From Phycisphaerales bacterium (GTDB taxonomy: Bacteria > Planctomycetota > Phycisphaerae > Sedimentisphaerales > Anaerobacaceae): 48,948 nucleotides of DNA. The stretch's first letter is position 1, and the number at the start of each line of letters is the position of its first letter. The translations under genes and the position numbers were made by a program. Of this stretch, positions 32,531-41,263 are shown piece by piece. Below the pieces are notes generated by a model. That model did no database searches. It saw nothing but the letters and a program-made list of their open reading frames with translations, and had not been told where the DNA came from. The stretch lies in contig CP070675.1 in the NCBI GenBank assembly GCA_020352215.1, positions 5,582,134 through 5,631,081 on the forward strand, read 5' to 3'.

Positions 32531-33142
32531 ATGGAGGTTGGTGGTAGGGTACGACCCTTAGCAATAGCTTCTCTTGCGGTGTTGTTCTGCGCTCGTGCTT
32601 GCGGTCAACCGGTCCATGTTTACAGTGGCCTGTTTGATTTGCGAATCCCCGCCGATCCGGACAGCAGCAAAGGATGGATGAGTGATGCCGTCATAGAAGT
32701 CCCCGATCATCTTGGCATAGTGGACCTGGATATTGGCATCACCCTAACACACACCAAGGTGTTGGATCTGCAGATCTTTGTGGAGAGCCCGTCGGCCGAG
32801 AGGCTTTGCCTGAATATGTACAATCCATTTGACGAGTACTTTGAGGGTGAAGATTACATCCAGACAATATTCGACGACGAAGCGGGCACCCCGATCGAAG
32901 AGGCAACACCACCCTTTACCGGCCGGTTCAGTCCGCTGTCACCCGGTCGGCTTGATGTTTTCGATGATGAGGACGCGTTCGGTCTCTGGAGATTGCAGAT
33001 TTACGATGCGTTCTACGCCGACGTCGGGCAGTTAGACAGCTTTCAACTTCTGATCACTGTCCCCGAGCCGGCTACGGTGGTGCTGTTCCTGGTCGGAACG
33101 GTTTGGGTGACAGCTTTCAGATCCCTGAAACGAATGCCTTGA
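32531..33142 (+). CDS. PEP-CTERM protein made of a proprotein-convertase P domain
   Basis: This is a 203-residue protein. It has an N-terminal signal-like segment (LAIASLAVLFCARACG), one central domain and the sorting tail VPEPATVVLFLVG followed by a helix and SLKRMP. That is the PEP-CTERM signal read by exosortase. The central domain (about 40-180) carries VPDHLGIVDLDIGITLTHT, split as VPDHLGIVDL and ITLTHT, LQIFVESPS and FGLWRLQIYD. These are the strands of the P/Homo B domain normally attached to subtilisin-like proteases, but no protease is fused here. GGAGG lies 7 bases before the ATG. It is probably an anchored or released surface protein; the ligand is unknown. Confidence 0.8.
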   Translation: MEVGGRVRPLAIASLAVLFCARACGQPVHVYSGLFDLRIPADPDSSKGWMSDAVIEVPDHLGIVDLDIGITLTHTKVLDLQIFVESPSAERLCLNMYNPFDEYFEGEDYIQTIFDDEAGTPIEEATPPFTGRFSPLSPGRLDVFDDEDAFGLWRLQIYDAFYADVGQLDSFQLLITVPEPATVVLFLVGTVWVTAFRSLKRMP

Positions 33143-33170
33143 GAACGCGCCTTGTCGCAGTCGGGCGAGC

Positions 33171-33292
33171 GGCATTGCCTTTCGCGTGCGTGCCGGATCT
33201 TCACTTCGTATCACTTCTGGCCTTTAGGAAGCACCCGAGCGGCATCCCCCCGAATGTTGATGTCTTGGCGCATCATCTTGAAAGGCAACGCC
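33171..33292. repeat. Imperfect 13-bp inverted repeat in the 242-base gap
   Basis: GGCATTGCCTTTC (33171-33183) matches the complement of 33280-33292 at 12 of 13 positions. It lies between the PEP-CTERM gene and the split-Soret-like gene and may fold the leader RNA. The evidence is weak. Confidence 0.25.
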
Positions 33293-33384
33293 ACATGTGC
33301 TTCAATCCAATGGTCAGACGAGGTGTGGTGCGGGCGTAAGGCATAGTAGTCAATCTCAGGATTTCATTTTCAAAGGGGACAAGA

Positions 33385-34167
33385 ATGAGAGACGTCACAA
33401 GAAGACAGCTGTTGGGGCCGATTGCTGCAGCCGCCGGTGCGTGCGCTCTTTCTTCTTGCTGGTCCGGGAAAACAGGGCCTTACGCAGATAGGGAAAGGAG
33501 ACCCGAATCTCCGTGGGCCTATGCCCAATTAGATCCGGATGTTACCGCAGAGAAAGCGTATCGCGATTACCAGAAGGGCCATTGCATGTATGGAGTTTTC
33601 GCCGGACTGGTGTCGCAATTGGCGGAACGATACGGCGAGCCTTACCAGTCTTTTCCTTTTGGCATGATGGCATACGGCGCCGCCGGGGCGGGCGGCTGGG
33701 GTTCTCTGTGCGGTGCACTGAACGGTGGGGGAGCCGCTATCGGCCTGTTTGTCGCAGGGGAGCCGCAACGCACGCTGCTTATAGACGAATTGTTCCTCTG
33801 GTATGAAACGGCCGAACTGCCGGCCCATGTGCCTGAGAGCCCGATATTGGAAATGGAAATGCCGCGATCAACTGCAGGCTTGGTCCTCTGCCATGTGTCA
33901 ATCACCAATTGGTGCAAGGCTTCGGGCTACAAAGCCGCAGGCAAGCAGCAAAAGGAACGATGCAGACGTCTCACTGCCGACACAGCCAGGAAAACCGCCG
34001 AGATTCTCAACCGTAATCTCGCAGGTCAGTCCTTTGCAGCCGCTGACTTCAGTGAAGATGTCTGCGGATGCAAGGCGTGCCACACCAAAGGCAGTGAAAT
34101 GGAGAACTCCAAGGGCAAGATGAGCCGTGGCAGTTGTCATTTTTCCCTTGCCGGCGAACATCCGTAG
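33385..34167 (+). CDS. C-GCAxxG-C-C family / split-Soret cytochrome c-like lipoprotein
   Basis: This is a 260-residue protein. The N-terminus TRRQLLG plus a hydrophobic stretch ending at Cys25 (LSSC) looks like a combined Tat/lipoprotein signal. The body has the conserved Cys of the C-GCAxxG-C-C family: C67 in GHCMYG, C109 in GSLCGALNGGGAAIG, and C177 and C193 around ITNWCKAS and KERCRRLTAD. Near the end, CKACH (C229-H233) is a c-type haem motif. The same combination of a Cys-rich redox domain and one C-terminal haem is known in split-Soret cytochrome c of Desulfovibrio. AAAGGGG lies before the ATG. I predict an extracytoplasmic haem protein that may also carry an iron-sulfur centre. Confidence 0.8.
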   Translation: MRDVTRRQLLGPIAAAAGACALSSCWSGKTGPYADRERRPESPWAYAQLDPDVTAEKAYRDYQKGHCMYGVFAGLVSQLAERYGEPYQSFPFGMMAYGAAGAGGWGSLCGALNGGGAAIGLFVAGEPQRTLLIDELFLWYETAELPAHVPESPILEMEMPRSTAGLVLCHVSITNWCKASGYKAAGKQQKERCRRLTADTARKTAEILNRNLAGQSFAAADFSEDVCGCKACHTKGSEMENSKGKMSRGSCHFSLAGEHP

Positions 34168-34245
34168 TCGGCACCCGTGTCGTGACCGCGACGCCAATCT
34201 CAGGAGTATTCGTCTTCAACGTCCAAAGACTCCTGAGGAAAGGGG

Positions 34246-37200
34246 CTACTCAACCTGACTCTTTTGAGCTTTGACAAGTATGAGCAGGCTTCTCCGCTCC
34301 GCCTTATCGTTTTGCCATATCGTCATTTTGGGCAGACCCTGGAGCAATGTCTGACCGCTGTAGGCCGAATAATGAATTGACACCGTACTCCTTCGCACTG
34401 TGGGAATCTCGTACGGGTACTTGCCCTTGTACTCGAACTTCTCGTACCCTGTGATGTCGAAGATCTCAGCGGCAAAGTAGACGGTGACGATATTCGTGCC
34501 GCCGGGCTGGAGCTTCGGTGTGATTTCCAGCGAGACCCCCCTATCGACCCAGTCGTACTTTGGCTGGGGTTCTTGCGAGGGCGCATTGGCATCGGTGTAG
34601 CCAGAAATGAACGGTATCTCGGTGGTGATTCGCACGGTCGCTGCTTTGCCGTCGAATACGTTTACCCTGGGTGTAACGAGGCATTTCCAACCTTGATTCT
34701 CGCGTGCCAATGCCAGGAGCCGCTTGACTTGGTCGTCGTTGAGCAAGCATGACCACTGGTTGGGATCCTGCTGTGTCTGAGAGAGGTCCACCTCTTCCTC
34801 TTTCAGGAAACCATCAACTTCGTTGGCGTCCGCCGGCATGGAGATCAAACGCACCTGGACTTGGATTTCAGCTTTGTCCTGATCCCGCCCATTCTCGCCG
34901 CTTTTGGCAGCAGGCCGAGCCGGCGCACCAACATCGGACGACAAGAGCACGTTCTTCCATTGCTGTTCGAGTTGTGCCAGCGACTCGCCGTAGATCTGAG
35001 CAAGTTTCTCGGTGTTTTGCCGATGGACCGCCGTATCATCTGAGCCCTTGAGTTCCTTATACGCCTGGACGAATTTGTCTTTGCCGTGTTTGTCGATCAG
35101 GAACTTTACGAAGGACGCGGATTGCGGATAAGCTACTTCGCCGTCGTCGCTTCGAGAGCCTATCTCCGTGCGAGTGATAAGCTCGTTCAACGGTGCGAGT
35201 TTGCCCTGTTGGGCCAGCCTGGCTGCGGTGATGTCTATGTGCTCACTGTTCCACATTTGGCCGACCTGCATGTATACAGCAAAGCCCTCATTGAGAAGCG
35301 CCGGTGGACTGCCAATATTGCCCATCAGGATGTGAGTCGTTTCGTGATACGGATCAACTTTTTCCTGTTCGTTGTAGACCTCGACAATTGTGTTGCCGTA
35401 AGCCCAGCCGGCCCCCTGATGGCCGGTCGCACGGTGCTTGGACTGCCTGTCCTCAAAAAGTATGGCACGAATCCGGAGATCGAAATCCTTGCCAAGAGAC
35501 TCACATATGTTCCTGTAGCTCTCCTCCTTTTGTGTAGCGATGCTGTCGATATGCCCTTCGGCAGTCGAGTCCTTGAAGTAATATATGTCAAAGTGTTTTG
35601 TGCTGCGTTTTTCCATTTTGGGCAGGAGGCGCTGCTCCCAGTTCTGCCACTGCAAGATGCGCGGCGTATATCCGCTGATCCAATCGACTTTCCACTGGCC
35701 AGCCTCTCGAACAAGATCTATTGTCCATGCCTGGCCTTTGCACGTGGCGGCTAAGGTCAGAGAGCCATCCCTCGCGCTCACGGATTCCGGCTGCAAGGCA
35801 AGAAAATCGTCCCTTTCCCAGTGGAAAAGGTTGTACCCCCACTGCGGTTCCATGACCCGTGTGAACTTCTCCAGCGTGTCGGTCTGATCGGCATCTCTGT
35901 AGTCCTTTGTGAACATGCGCCAGGCTTCTCGGTACTGCTTGGCTCTTATGTGCGACTGAATCTGACGGAGAGTGTCGATGGCAGCTTTGGATTCCCTTCG
36001 TGTAGCCGGTTCCAAAGGTGATTGAATGGTTCCGCGCTTGTTCAGATCACCGGCGAAGTACTTCGTTCTGCCGAAATGCTTGTCGAAATCATATTCGTCG
36101 GCGGAAAGCGGGTTGTAGAATTGCAGCCGTACCCATGTGGAGTCCGTCACGGGCCCTTGAATGTGGAACGCGCAGCGGACCGACTTCGTCTCGCCGGCAG
36201 GGATTTCGTCGAGGAAAGGTCTGCCCCAGCCCACGCCGCCGCGGCCGTATTCCGGCGACCGGGTTTGTATGTGGACGGCGAATGTTTGCTCCGCATCTGA
36301 GCTGTTCTGCACCTTCACATAAAGCACGTTTTTGCCCTGCTGTATCGGCTCGAATTTCGTCTCCAAGACCTTTAGATTCGCACTCTCGGCCGGCGGAGCC
36401 TGTGGTTCAGGGCTTCGCTGCGCCACAGCAAATGTTGTCGGTAGAGCCAGGGCAGCCATAAGCGCAACAGCAGCTACGGCCATCACGCTTGGCCGTCTGT
36501 GGAATCTCTTTCCCGGTTTCATGATTGTCTTTATCCTCTCTTCGATTGTGTTTACCGGTCCCGCAATGGCCAACGAGGGGACCAGCCGGGTCGTTTCATA
36601 CTCGGCCGCCAGGGCATCCACGATGCCAGCGCTGTAGTCCTTCGGCGATGTACCAAGGCGGGCAATCGCCATCTCGTCGCAACATTTCTCGCGCTCGGCG
36701 CGGATCCTCTTGTTCGCCCACCAGACCACGGGATGGAACCAGAATACTGCCTGGGCGACTAACTGCAGCAGATTTACGGCGGCATCAAAACGCAGAACAT
36801 GGGACAGCTCATGGACCAGGACGCCACGGTGGTGGCGGCTGTCGGCCGTAGCGAAATCGGCAGGCAGGTATATGTTGCCGCGTAGCAGGCCCCAGACAAA
36901 CGGCTGACCCACGCCTTTGACCAGCCAGAACCGTGGTACGGCCCTGAGACCACAATCCGCCAAGAAGTGCCGGATCTGCTTGTCCAATTCGGTGGTAGCG
37001 GGCCTTCGTCGGCGGCGCAGCCACAGACCAGCATGCAGGGCCTTTGTCAGGGCCGTGGCGAAGAATGCGACTGCTCCGGCGCCCCAGCCGATACCGAGCC
37101 ATTGGCGCAACGTGATACGCTCCAGAGTTTCCATAAGGGTCGGCTCGGTTGTGGCCACTGGCGCTACAAGAGGCTCGGCAGTCTCGGAATTCGCCACGGC

Positions 37201-37458
37201 GGCACTTGCCACAGACGTTTCGGTCTCCACGACCATGACCGGCGCAGGCACCCGGTCCGGTGGTAGAATCGCCAGTGGAACCGTGAGCAGGGGCGGCACA
37301 AGGCATTTGCCCAGAACGATGAGCCAGAGCAAATATCGAACATGCGCGTTTGCGCTTCTCAAGAGTAAACATACCACCGCCACGAGCGCCGAAAGGACCG
37401 CTATCTGCCAGCTTTGCATCAGCAGGTAGTCCGTGATTCGGATTAGAATGCTTGTCAT
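34246..37458 (-). CDS. M56 (BlaR1-type) membrane peptidase with a second peptidase-like domain and a secretin-like tail
   Basis: This is a 1070-residue fusion. Residues 1-345 are the M56 membrane part: helices at about 15-35, 42-63, 118-142 and 325-345, and a cytoplasmic zincin with HELSH (216-220) and the Glu of an EREKCCDE stretch. Residues 360-480 resemble a beta-sandwich. About 485-600 looks like a DUF-type fold of uncertain kind. About 615-840 contain a second HExxH (HETTH 705-709) with LLNEGFAVY downstream, the layout of gluzincin M1/MA-like peptidases. Residues 865-1067 resemble the beta domain of secretins (RITTEIPFISGY, DRGVSLEITPKL, SIHYSAYSGQT). The gene follows blaI by 20 bases. 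It probably senses a signal outside and cleaves BlaI. Confidence 0.8.
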   Translation of the reverse strand: MTSILIRITDYLLMQSWQIAVLSALVAVVCLLLRSANAHVRYLLWLIVLGKCLVPPLLTVPLAILPPDRVPAPVMVVETETSVASAAVANSETAEPLVAPVATTEPTLMETLERITLRQWLGIGWGAGAVAFFATALTKALHAGLWLRRRRRPATTELDKQIRHFLADCGLRAVPRFWLVKGVGQPFVWGLLRGNIYLPADFATADSRHHRGVLVHELSHVLRFDAAVNLLQLVAQAVFWFHPVVWWANKRIRAEREKCCDEMAIARLGTSPKDYSAGIVDALAAEYETTRLVPSLAIAGPVNTIEERIKTIMKPGKRFHRRPSVMAVAAVALMAALALPTTFAVAQRSPEPQAPPAESANLKVLETKFEPIQQGKNVLYVKVQNSSDAEQTFAVHIQTRSPEYGRGGVGWGRPFLDEIPAGETKSVRCAFHIQGPVTDSTWVRLQFYNPLSADEYDFDKHFGRTKYFAGDLNKRGTIQSPLEPATRRESKAAIDTLRQIQSHIRAKQYREAWRMFTKDYRDADQTDTLEKFTRVMEPQWGYNLFHWERDDFLALQPESVSARDGSLTLAATCKGQAWTIDLVREAGQWKVDWISGYTPRILQWQNWEQRLLPKMEKRSTKHFDIYYFKDSTAEGHIDSIATQKEESYRNICESLGKDFDLRIRAILFEDRQSKHRATGHQGAGWAYGNTIVEVYNEQEKVDPYHETTHILMGNIGSPPALLNEGFAVYMQVGQMWNSEHIDITAARLAQQGKLAPLNELITRTEIGSRSDDGEVAYPQSASFVKFLIDKHGKDKFVQAYKELKGSDDTAVHRQNTEKLAQIYGESLAQLEQQWKNVLLSSDVGAPARPAAKSGENGRDQDKAEIQVQVRLISMPADANEVDGFLKEEEVDLSQTQQDPNQWSCLLNDDQVKRLLALARENQGWKCLVTPRVNVFDGKAATVRITTEIPFISGYTDANAPSQEPQPKYDWVDRGVSLEITPKLQPGGTNIVTVYFAAEIFDITGYEKFEYKGKYPYEIPTVRRSTVSIHYSAYSGQTLLQGLPKMTIWQNDKAERRSLLILVKAQKSQVE

Positions 37459-37478
37459 TGCCTTGTCTCCGCAAAGAG

Positions 37479-37859
37479 CTATGATTTGCTTTCCTCAACC
37501 AGTCGTCTGAGTTTCTCAATGTCGTCGGGCCCGATTCTTCCGTGCTGGGCCAGGTATTGCATAAGCGGGACAGGATCGCCCCCGAACAGCCGGTCCAAAA
37601 AGTCTCCCACGGATCGTTTTATTACGTCTTCGCTCCGCACCGCAGCAGAGAATACGTGGGCCTTGCCCTTGGACCTGTGCCTCAAGTAGCCCTTTTTCTC
37701 CAAGCGACGCAATAGCGTCTGAACCGTGGCGTAGGCTATCTTCCGCTTGGCAGGTAACTTGTCGCAGACCTGTTGCACCGTTGCCTGTCGCAGGTGCCAG
37801 ACTATTCTGAGGACTTCCGTTTCGGAGGGGCTTACGGCCGGCAATTTGGGCTTTGTCAT
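37479..37859 (-). CDS. blaI: BlaI/MecI-family transcriptional repressor
   Basis: This is a 126-residue winged-helix protein. SETEVLRIVW, TVQQVCDKL and YATVQTLLRRLEKKGYL are typical of the BlaI/MecI DNA-binding domain. The C-terminal part (about 85-120) is the dimer and cleavage region. The frame runs on upstream, but the ATG at 37859 has AGGAGA 7 bases before it and starts the domain. It is encoded immediately before the M56 protein that should inactivate it. The BlaI-type dyad in its own promoter indicates autoregulation. Confidence 0.95.
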   Translation of the reverse strand: MTKPKLPAVSPSETEVLRIVWHLRQATVQQVCDKLPAKRKIAYATVQTLLRRLEKKGYLRHRSKGKAHVFSAAVRSEDVIKRSVGDFLDRLFGGDPVPLMQYLAQHGRIGPDDIEKLRRLVEESKS

Positions 37860-37889
37860 ACCAATTCTCCTATCGACATGAGGCTCTTT

Positions 37890-37923
37890 TACAAATGTAC
37901 AAGTAGTATATCGTACATTTGTA
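37890..37923. promoter_or_regulatory. BlaI/MecI-type operator
   Basis: TACAAATGTAC (37890-37900) and its perfect complement GTACATTTGTA (37913-37923) are 12 bases apart. Each arm itself holds the TACA...TGTA half-sites recognised by BlaI/MecI. One arm lies within the promoter spacer and the other directly after the -10, ideal for repression. Confidence 0.7.
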
Positions 37924-37934
37924 CAACTTGTCCA
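37905..37934 (-). promoter_or_regulatory. blaI promoter
   Basis: On the minus strand, TGGACA (37929-37934), an 18-base spacer and TATACT (37905-37910) form the promoter. The -10 lies between the two arms of the BlaI operator. Confidence 0.55.
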
Positions 37935-38280
37935 CAAAAAAAACGAAAATAAGTATAATTTTTTTCTGTCCATTGCTCGGCGCCTGGCGCTGTTGACCGG
38001 CCTGTCTTTGGGCATAGACATCGAGATTGGCCTTTTTCTTAGGCTCGCCGCGTTCGGGCATTGGCCGTTGCCAAGAGTCCCACGAGGATCTGCCATTGCG
38101 GTACAGCCCCGTGCAGCGGTCTCGCCGCAAATGCCTTGACCGAAGCAGTTGCCACACGTATATTTGCCTCGTTGGTGTGGACCATCCGAAACGAACGACC
38201 AGTGATATATCTTCTTGAAGGATATCGAGATGGCAACTGCTGGACTACCGACTTGTTCGACTGAGCGAAAGGTGCGGAAG

Positions 38281-40272
38281 ATGCCTCGAGAATACCATTC
38301 TCTGTCTCCAGAAGACATCGAAAGACTCCAAAACCAGGGCTGCACCTGTGATGACTGGGCAAAAGTCCTGGTGGCGGAAGGTTTCGATGCCGATACCGTC
38401 AGATCGACGCACTTTTGTGGTGAGGTCAAGTTAGGCGTGTTCGAAAAACGCGTGTCCTTTTTCGGGGGCCTAACAAAGCCTGCCGGAATTAGTGACGCAA
38501 CGATTTACAACTGTGAAATCGGCAACGATGTCTACATAAGCCGTGTGAGGAATTACATTGCCAACTACGTGGTGGAAGATGGCGTGGTAATAGACAATAT
38601 CGACCTGCTCGCTGTGGAGGGCGGAAGTTCGTTCGGCAACGGAACGGAGGTTGCGGTTGTAAACGAGGCCGGCGGCCGAGAAATACCGATTTATGACCAC
38701 CTCTCGGCTCACACTGCCTACACAATAGCCTTCTATCGCCACCGCCCGAAGGTAATTGAGAAGCTGCAAAAGATGATAGCCGACTACGCGGCCTCAGTCA
38801 GCTCTACCATGGGCCTGGTAGGAAAAGATGCACGAATCATCAACTGCGGAACCATAAAGAGCACCAGGATTGGACCGGCGAGTGTGATAGAGGGCGTCAA
38901 CAGGTTGGAGAACGGCTCTATCAATAGTTGCCAAGAGGATCCGGTCTACGTAGGGCCCGGTGTCTATGCGGAGAACTTCATCGTGTGCAGCGGCTCCAAG
39001 ATCACCGATGGCACGATAGTGTATGACTGTTTTGTGGGCCAGGGTACGGTACTGGCCAAACACTACTCTGCGGAAAACTCGGTCTTCTTTGCCAACTGTG
39101 GCGGCTTCCACGGCGAGGCTTGTGCGATATTCGCCGGGCCTTATACGGTGACGCACCATAAGTCCACGCTGCTGATTGCAGGACTCTTCTCATTTCTGAA
39201 CGCCGGCAGTGGAACCAACCAAAGCAATCACATGTACAAACTCGGGCCGGTTCATCAGGGCGTGGTTGAGCGAGGCTCCAAGACCGCCAGCGATTCATAC
39301 ATGCTCTGGCCGGCCAAGGTCGGGGCATTTACCGTTGTGATGGGCAGACATTACAGAAACTCAGACACCTCGGATCTGCCGTTCTCATACCTGATTGAGC
39401 ACGAAGACGAGAGCGTGTTGGTGCCGGGTGTGAATTTGCGGAGCGTTGGAACCGTTCGCGATGCTCGGAAATGGCCGAAGCGCGACCGGCGCAAGAATCC
39501 TCAGAGGCTCGATCACATCAACTTCAAACTTCTGAGTCCATATACGATTCAAAAGATGCTCAACGGGCGAGACCTGCTCGACAGACTCAAGGCCACCTCC
39601 GGGGCGACGTCAGACTATTTCACATATCACAGCGTCAAGATCAAGAACTCGGCATTAGATCGCGGCATCAGATTGTATGAGCTCGGCGTTGAAAAGTTCT
39701 TGGGCAATTGCCTGATCAAACGTCTGGAAAACAAGCAGTTCAACAGCACCGATGAGCTGCGGGAGGCGCTGCGCCCTGAGACAGATATGGGCCTGGGGAA
39801 ATGGGTGGATATGGCCGGCTTGCTCGCTCCCGAGCAGGCCGTGGAGAAAGTCCTTAGTGATATTGAAAACGGCACCGTTGAGAGCCTTGAGCAAGTGGCG
39901 GATAGTTTCAGGTTGGTGCACGAAAACTATCCAGTGTACGAGTGGGTGTGGGCGGCAGACGTTCTGCAGCGGCGACTTGATAAAACGGTTGATCAGATCA
40001 CAGCTGATGACATTGTCGACATGACGACGAAATGGAGGGAGGCCGTACTGGAACTCGACCGTCTTTTCTACGCGGATGCCAAGAAGGAGTTTGCCGAAAC
40101 CGCTCAAACCGGATTCGGTCTCGATGGAGAGGAGCAAACAAAACATCTGGATTTTGCAGCGGTTCGAGGTACGTTTGAAGATGACAGTTTTGTCAGTGAG
40201 ATAGAGAAGCACATGAGCAGCAAAACAGCACTTGCTGAGGATCTTATAAGCCGTATGGCGAGATTACGTTAG
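38281..40272 (+). CDS. DUF4954 family protein with left-handed beta-helix (hexapeptide) repeats
   Basis: This is a 663-residue protein from the ATG at 38281. In-frame ATGs at 38230 (AAGGA before it) and a TTG at 38215 are alternatives, but PREYHSLSPEDIERL is the usual start of the family. About residues 55-330 show irregular hexapeptide-like repeats (for example the ISDATIYNCEIGNDVYI and ARIINCGTIKSTRIG stretches), as in the acyltransferase half of GlmU and in UDP-sugar enzymes. The C-terminal 250 residues are helical, with a charged end. Cys-rich stretches appear in the helix region. The reaction is unknown. It precedes nagB by 65 bases, so a role in amino-sugar or sugar-nucleotide metabolism is a fair inference. 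Confidence 0.75.
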   Translation: MPREYHSLSPEDIERLQNQGCTCDDWAKVLVAEGFDADTVRSTHFCGEVKLGVFEKRVSFFGGLTKPAGISDATIYNCEIGNDVYISRVRNYIANYVVEDGVVIDNIDLLAVEGGSSFGNGTEVAVVNEAGGREIPIYDHLSAHTAYTIAFYRHRPKVIEKLQKMIADYAASVSSTMGLVGKDARIINCGTIKSTRIGPASVIEGVNRLENGSINSCQEDPVYVGPGVYAENFIVCSGSKITDGTIVYDCFVGQGTVLAKHYSAENSVFFANCGGFHGEACAIFAGPYTVTHHKSTLLIAGLFSFLNAGSGTNQSNHMYKLGPVHQGVVERGSKTASDSYMLWPAKVGAFTVVMGRHYRNSDTSDLPFSYLIEHEDESVLVPGVNLRSVGTVRDARKWPKRDRRKNPQRLDHINFKLLSPYTIQKMLNGRDLLDRLKATSGATSDYFTYHSVKIKNSALDRGIRLYELGVEKFLGNCLIKRLENKQFNSTDELREALRPETDMGLGKWVDMAGLLAPEQAVEKVLSDIENGTVESLEQVADSFRLVHENYPVYEWVWAADVLQRRLDKTVDQITADDIVDMTTKWREAVLELDRLFYADAKKEFAETAQTGFGLDGEEQTKHLDFAAVRGTFEDDSFVSEIEKHMSSKTALAEDLISRMARLR

Positions 40273-40337
40273 GGAGAACAATTCTCGTTGTCTCGGAGAA
40301 GATGTTGGGAAGTTTTTTTCAGTAAGAGGGGTAATCC

Positions 40338-41150
40338 ATGAGAATCATCATCGAGCCGAATTATGAGATGGCGTCCAAGTGGGCCGCCAATTATGTCGCC
40401 AGCAGAATCAGAGCTTTCGGCCCGGACGAGTCCCGGCCTTTCGTGCTGGGCCTGCCGACGGGTTCCTCCCCACTGGGAGTGTACAAGGAGTTGACAGCGC
40501 TCAATAAGAAAGGGATTGTCTCATTTAAGAACGTCATTACCTTCAATATGGATGAGTACGTGAATTTGGCCAAGGATCACCCGGAAAGCTACCATTCATT
40601 CATGTGGAACAATTTCTTCGAGCATATAGATATACGGAAAGAGAACGTTAACATCCTTGACGGAAACGCGCCGGATCTTGAAGCCGAATGCGCCGACTAC
40701 GAGGAGAGAATAGAAAGGGCCGGGGGTGTCGAGCTGTTTGTCGGCGGGATAGGGCCTGACGGCCATATTGCATTCAACGAGCCGGGATCCTCACTTGCAT
40801 CGAGGACCCGCGTGAAGACCTTGACACACGATACCATCGTTGCCAACTCGCGATTCTTCGACAACGACATGAATAAGGTTCCCAAGACAGCTTTGACGGT
40901 GGGTGTGGGGACTGTCATGGATGCCAAGGAGGTGCTGATTATCGTTAACGGTCACAACAAGGCACGCGCATTGCGGCACGCGGTTGAGGGGAGCGTGAAT
41001 CACGTGTGGACAATCAGCGCGCTGCAGATGCATCCGAGGGGCATAATTGTCTGTGACGACGAAGCCACGATTGAGTTGAAAGTCGGCACCGTGAAGTACT
41101 TCAAGGAGATCGAAGCAGCCAATCTCGATCCGGCTACTTTGTTAGAGTAG
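40338..41150 (+). CDS. nagB: Glucosamine-6-phosphate deaminase
   Basis: This is a 270-residue protein with the NagB fold. [13 protein letters not shown] binds the phosphate, TFNMDEY carries the catalytic Asp, [15 protein letters not shown] the catalytic His and following acidic residue, and [14 protein letters not shown] closes the site. It converts glucosamine-6-phosphate to fructose-6-phosphate and ammonia. AAGAGGGG lies before the ATG. It follows the DUF4954 gene, so the pair probably acts in amino-sugar turnover. The cell-wall-sensing BlaI/M56 genes lie divergently next to that pair. Confidence 0.95.
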   Translation: MRIIIEPNYEMASKWAANYVASRIRAFGPDESRPFVLGLPTGSSPLGVYKELTALNKKGIVSFKNVITFNMDEYVNLAKDHPESYHSFMWNNFFEHIDIRKENVNILDGNAPDLEAECADYEERIERAGGVELFVGGIGPDGHIAFNEPGSSLASRTRVKTLTHDTIVANSRFFDNDMNKVPKTALTVGVGTVMDAKEVLIIVNGHNKARALRHAVEGSVNHVWTISALQMHPRGIIVCDDEATIELKVGTVKYFKEIEAANLDPATLLE

Positions 41151-41263
41151 ATTTCCTCGAGCCCTCAGCTGCTGAAATAGGCCGGCGACAACTCAGACAG
41201 CAGGTTTGCCGCGGAAGATCCCTTGAACTTTTTCCGGGGGACAAATTCCCGGCGCACAGTACT

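Larger units (their letters stand above)
37860..38280. other. Divergent control region between blaI and the DUF4954 gene
   Basis: This 421-base gap holds the BlaI operator and promoter at 37890-37934. A plus-strand TATAAT at 37954-37959 sits in an A/T-rich run and lacks a good -35 at normal spacing. Downstream of it are about 280 bases with no supported gene. An in-frame ATG at 38230 with AAGGA before it could start the DUF4954 protein earlier. Confidence 0.55.
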
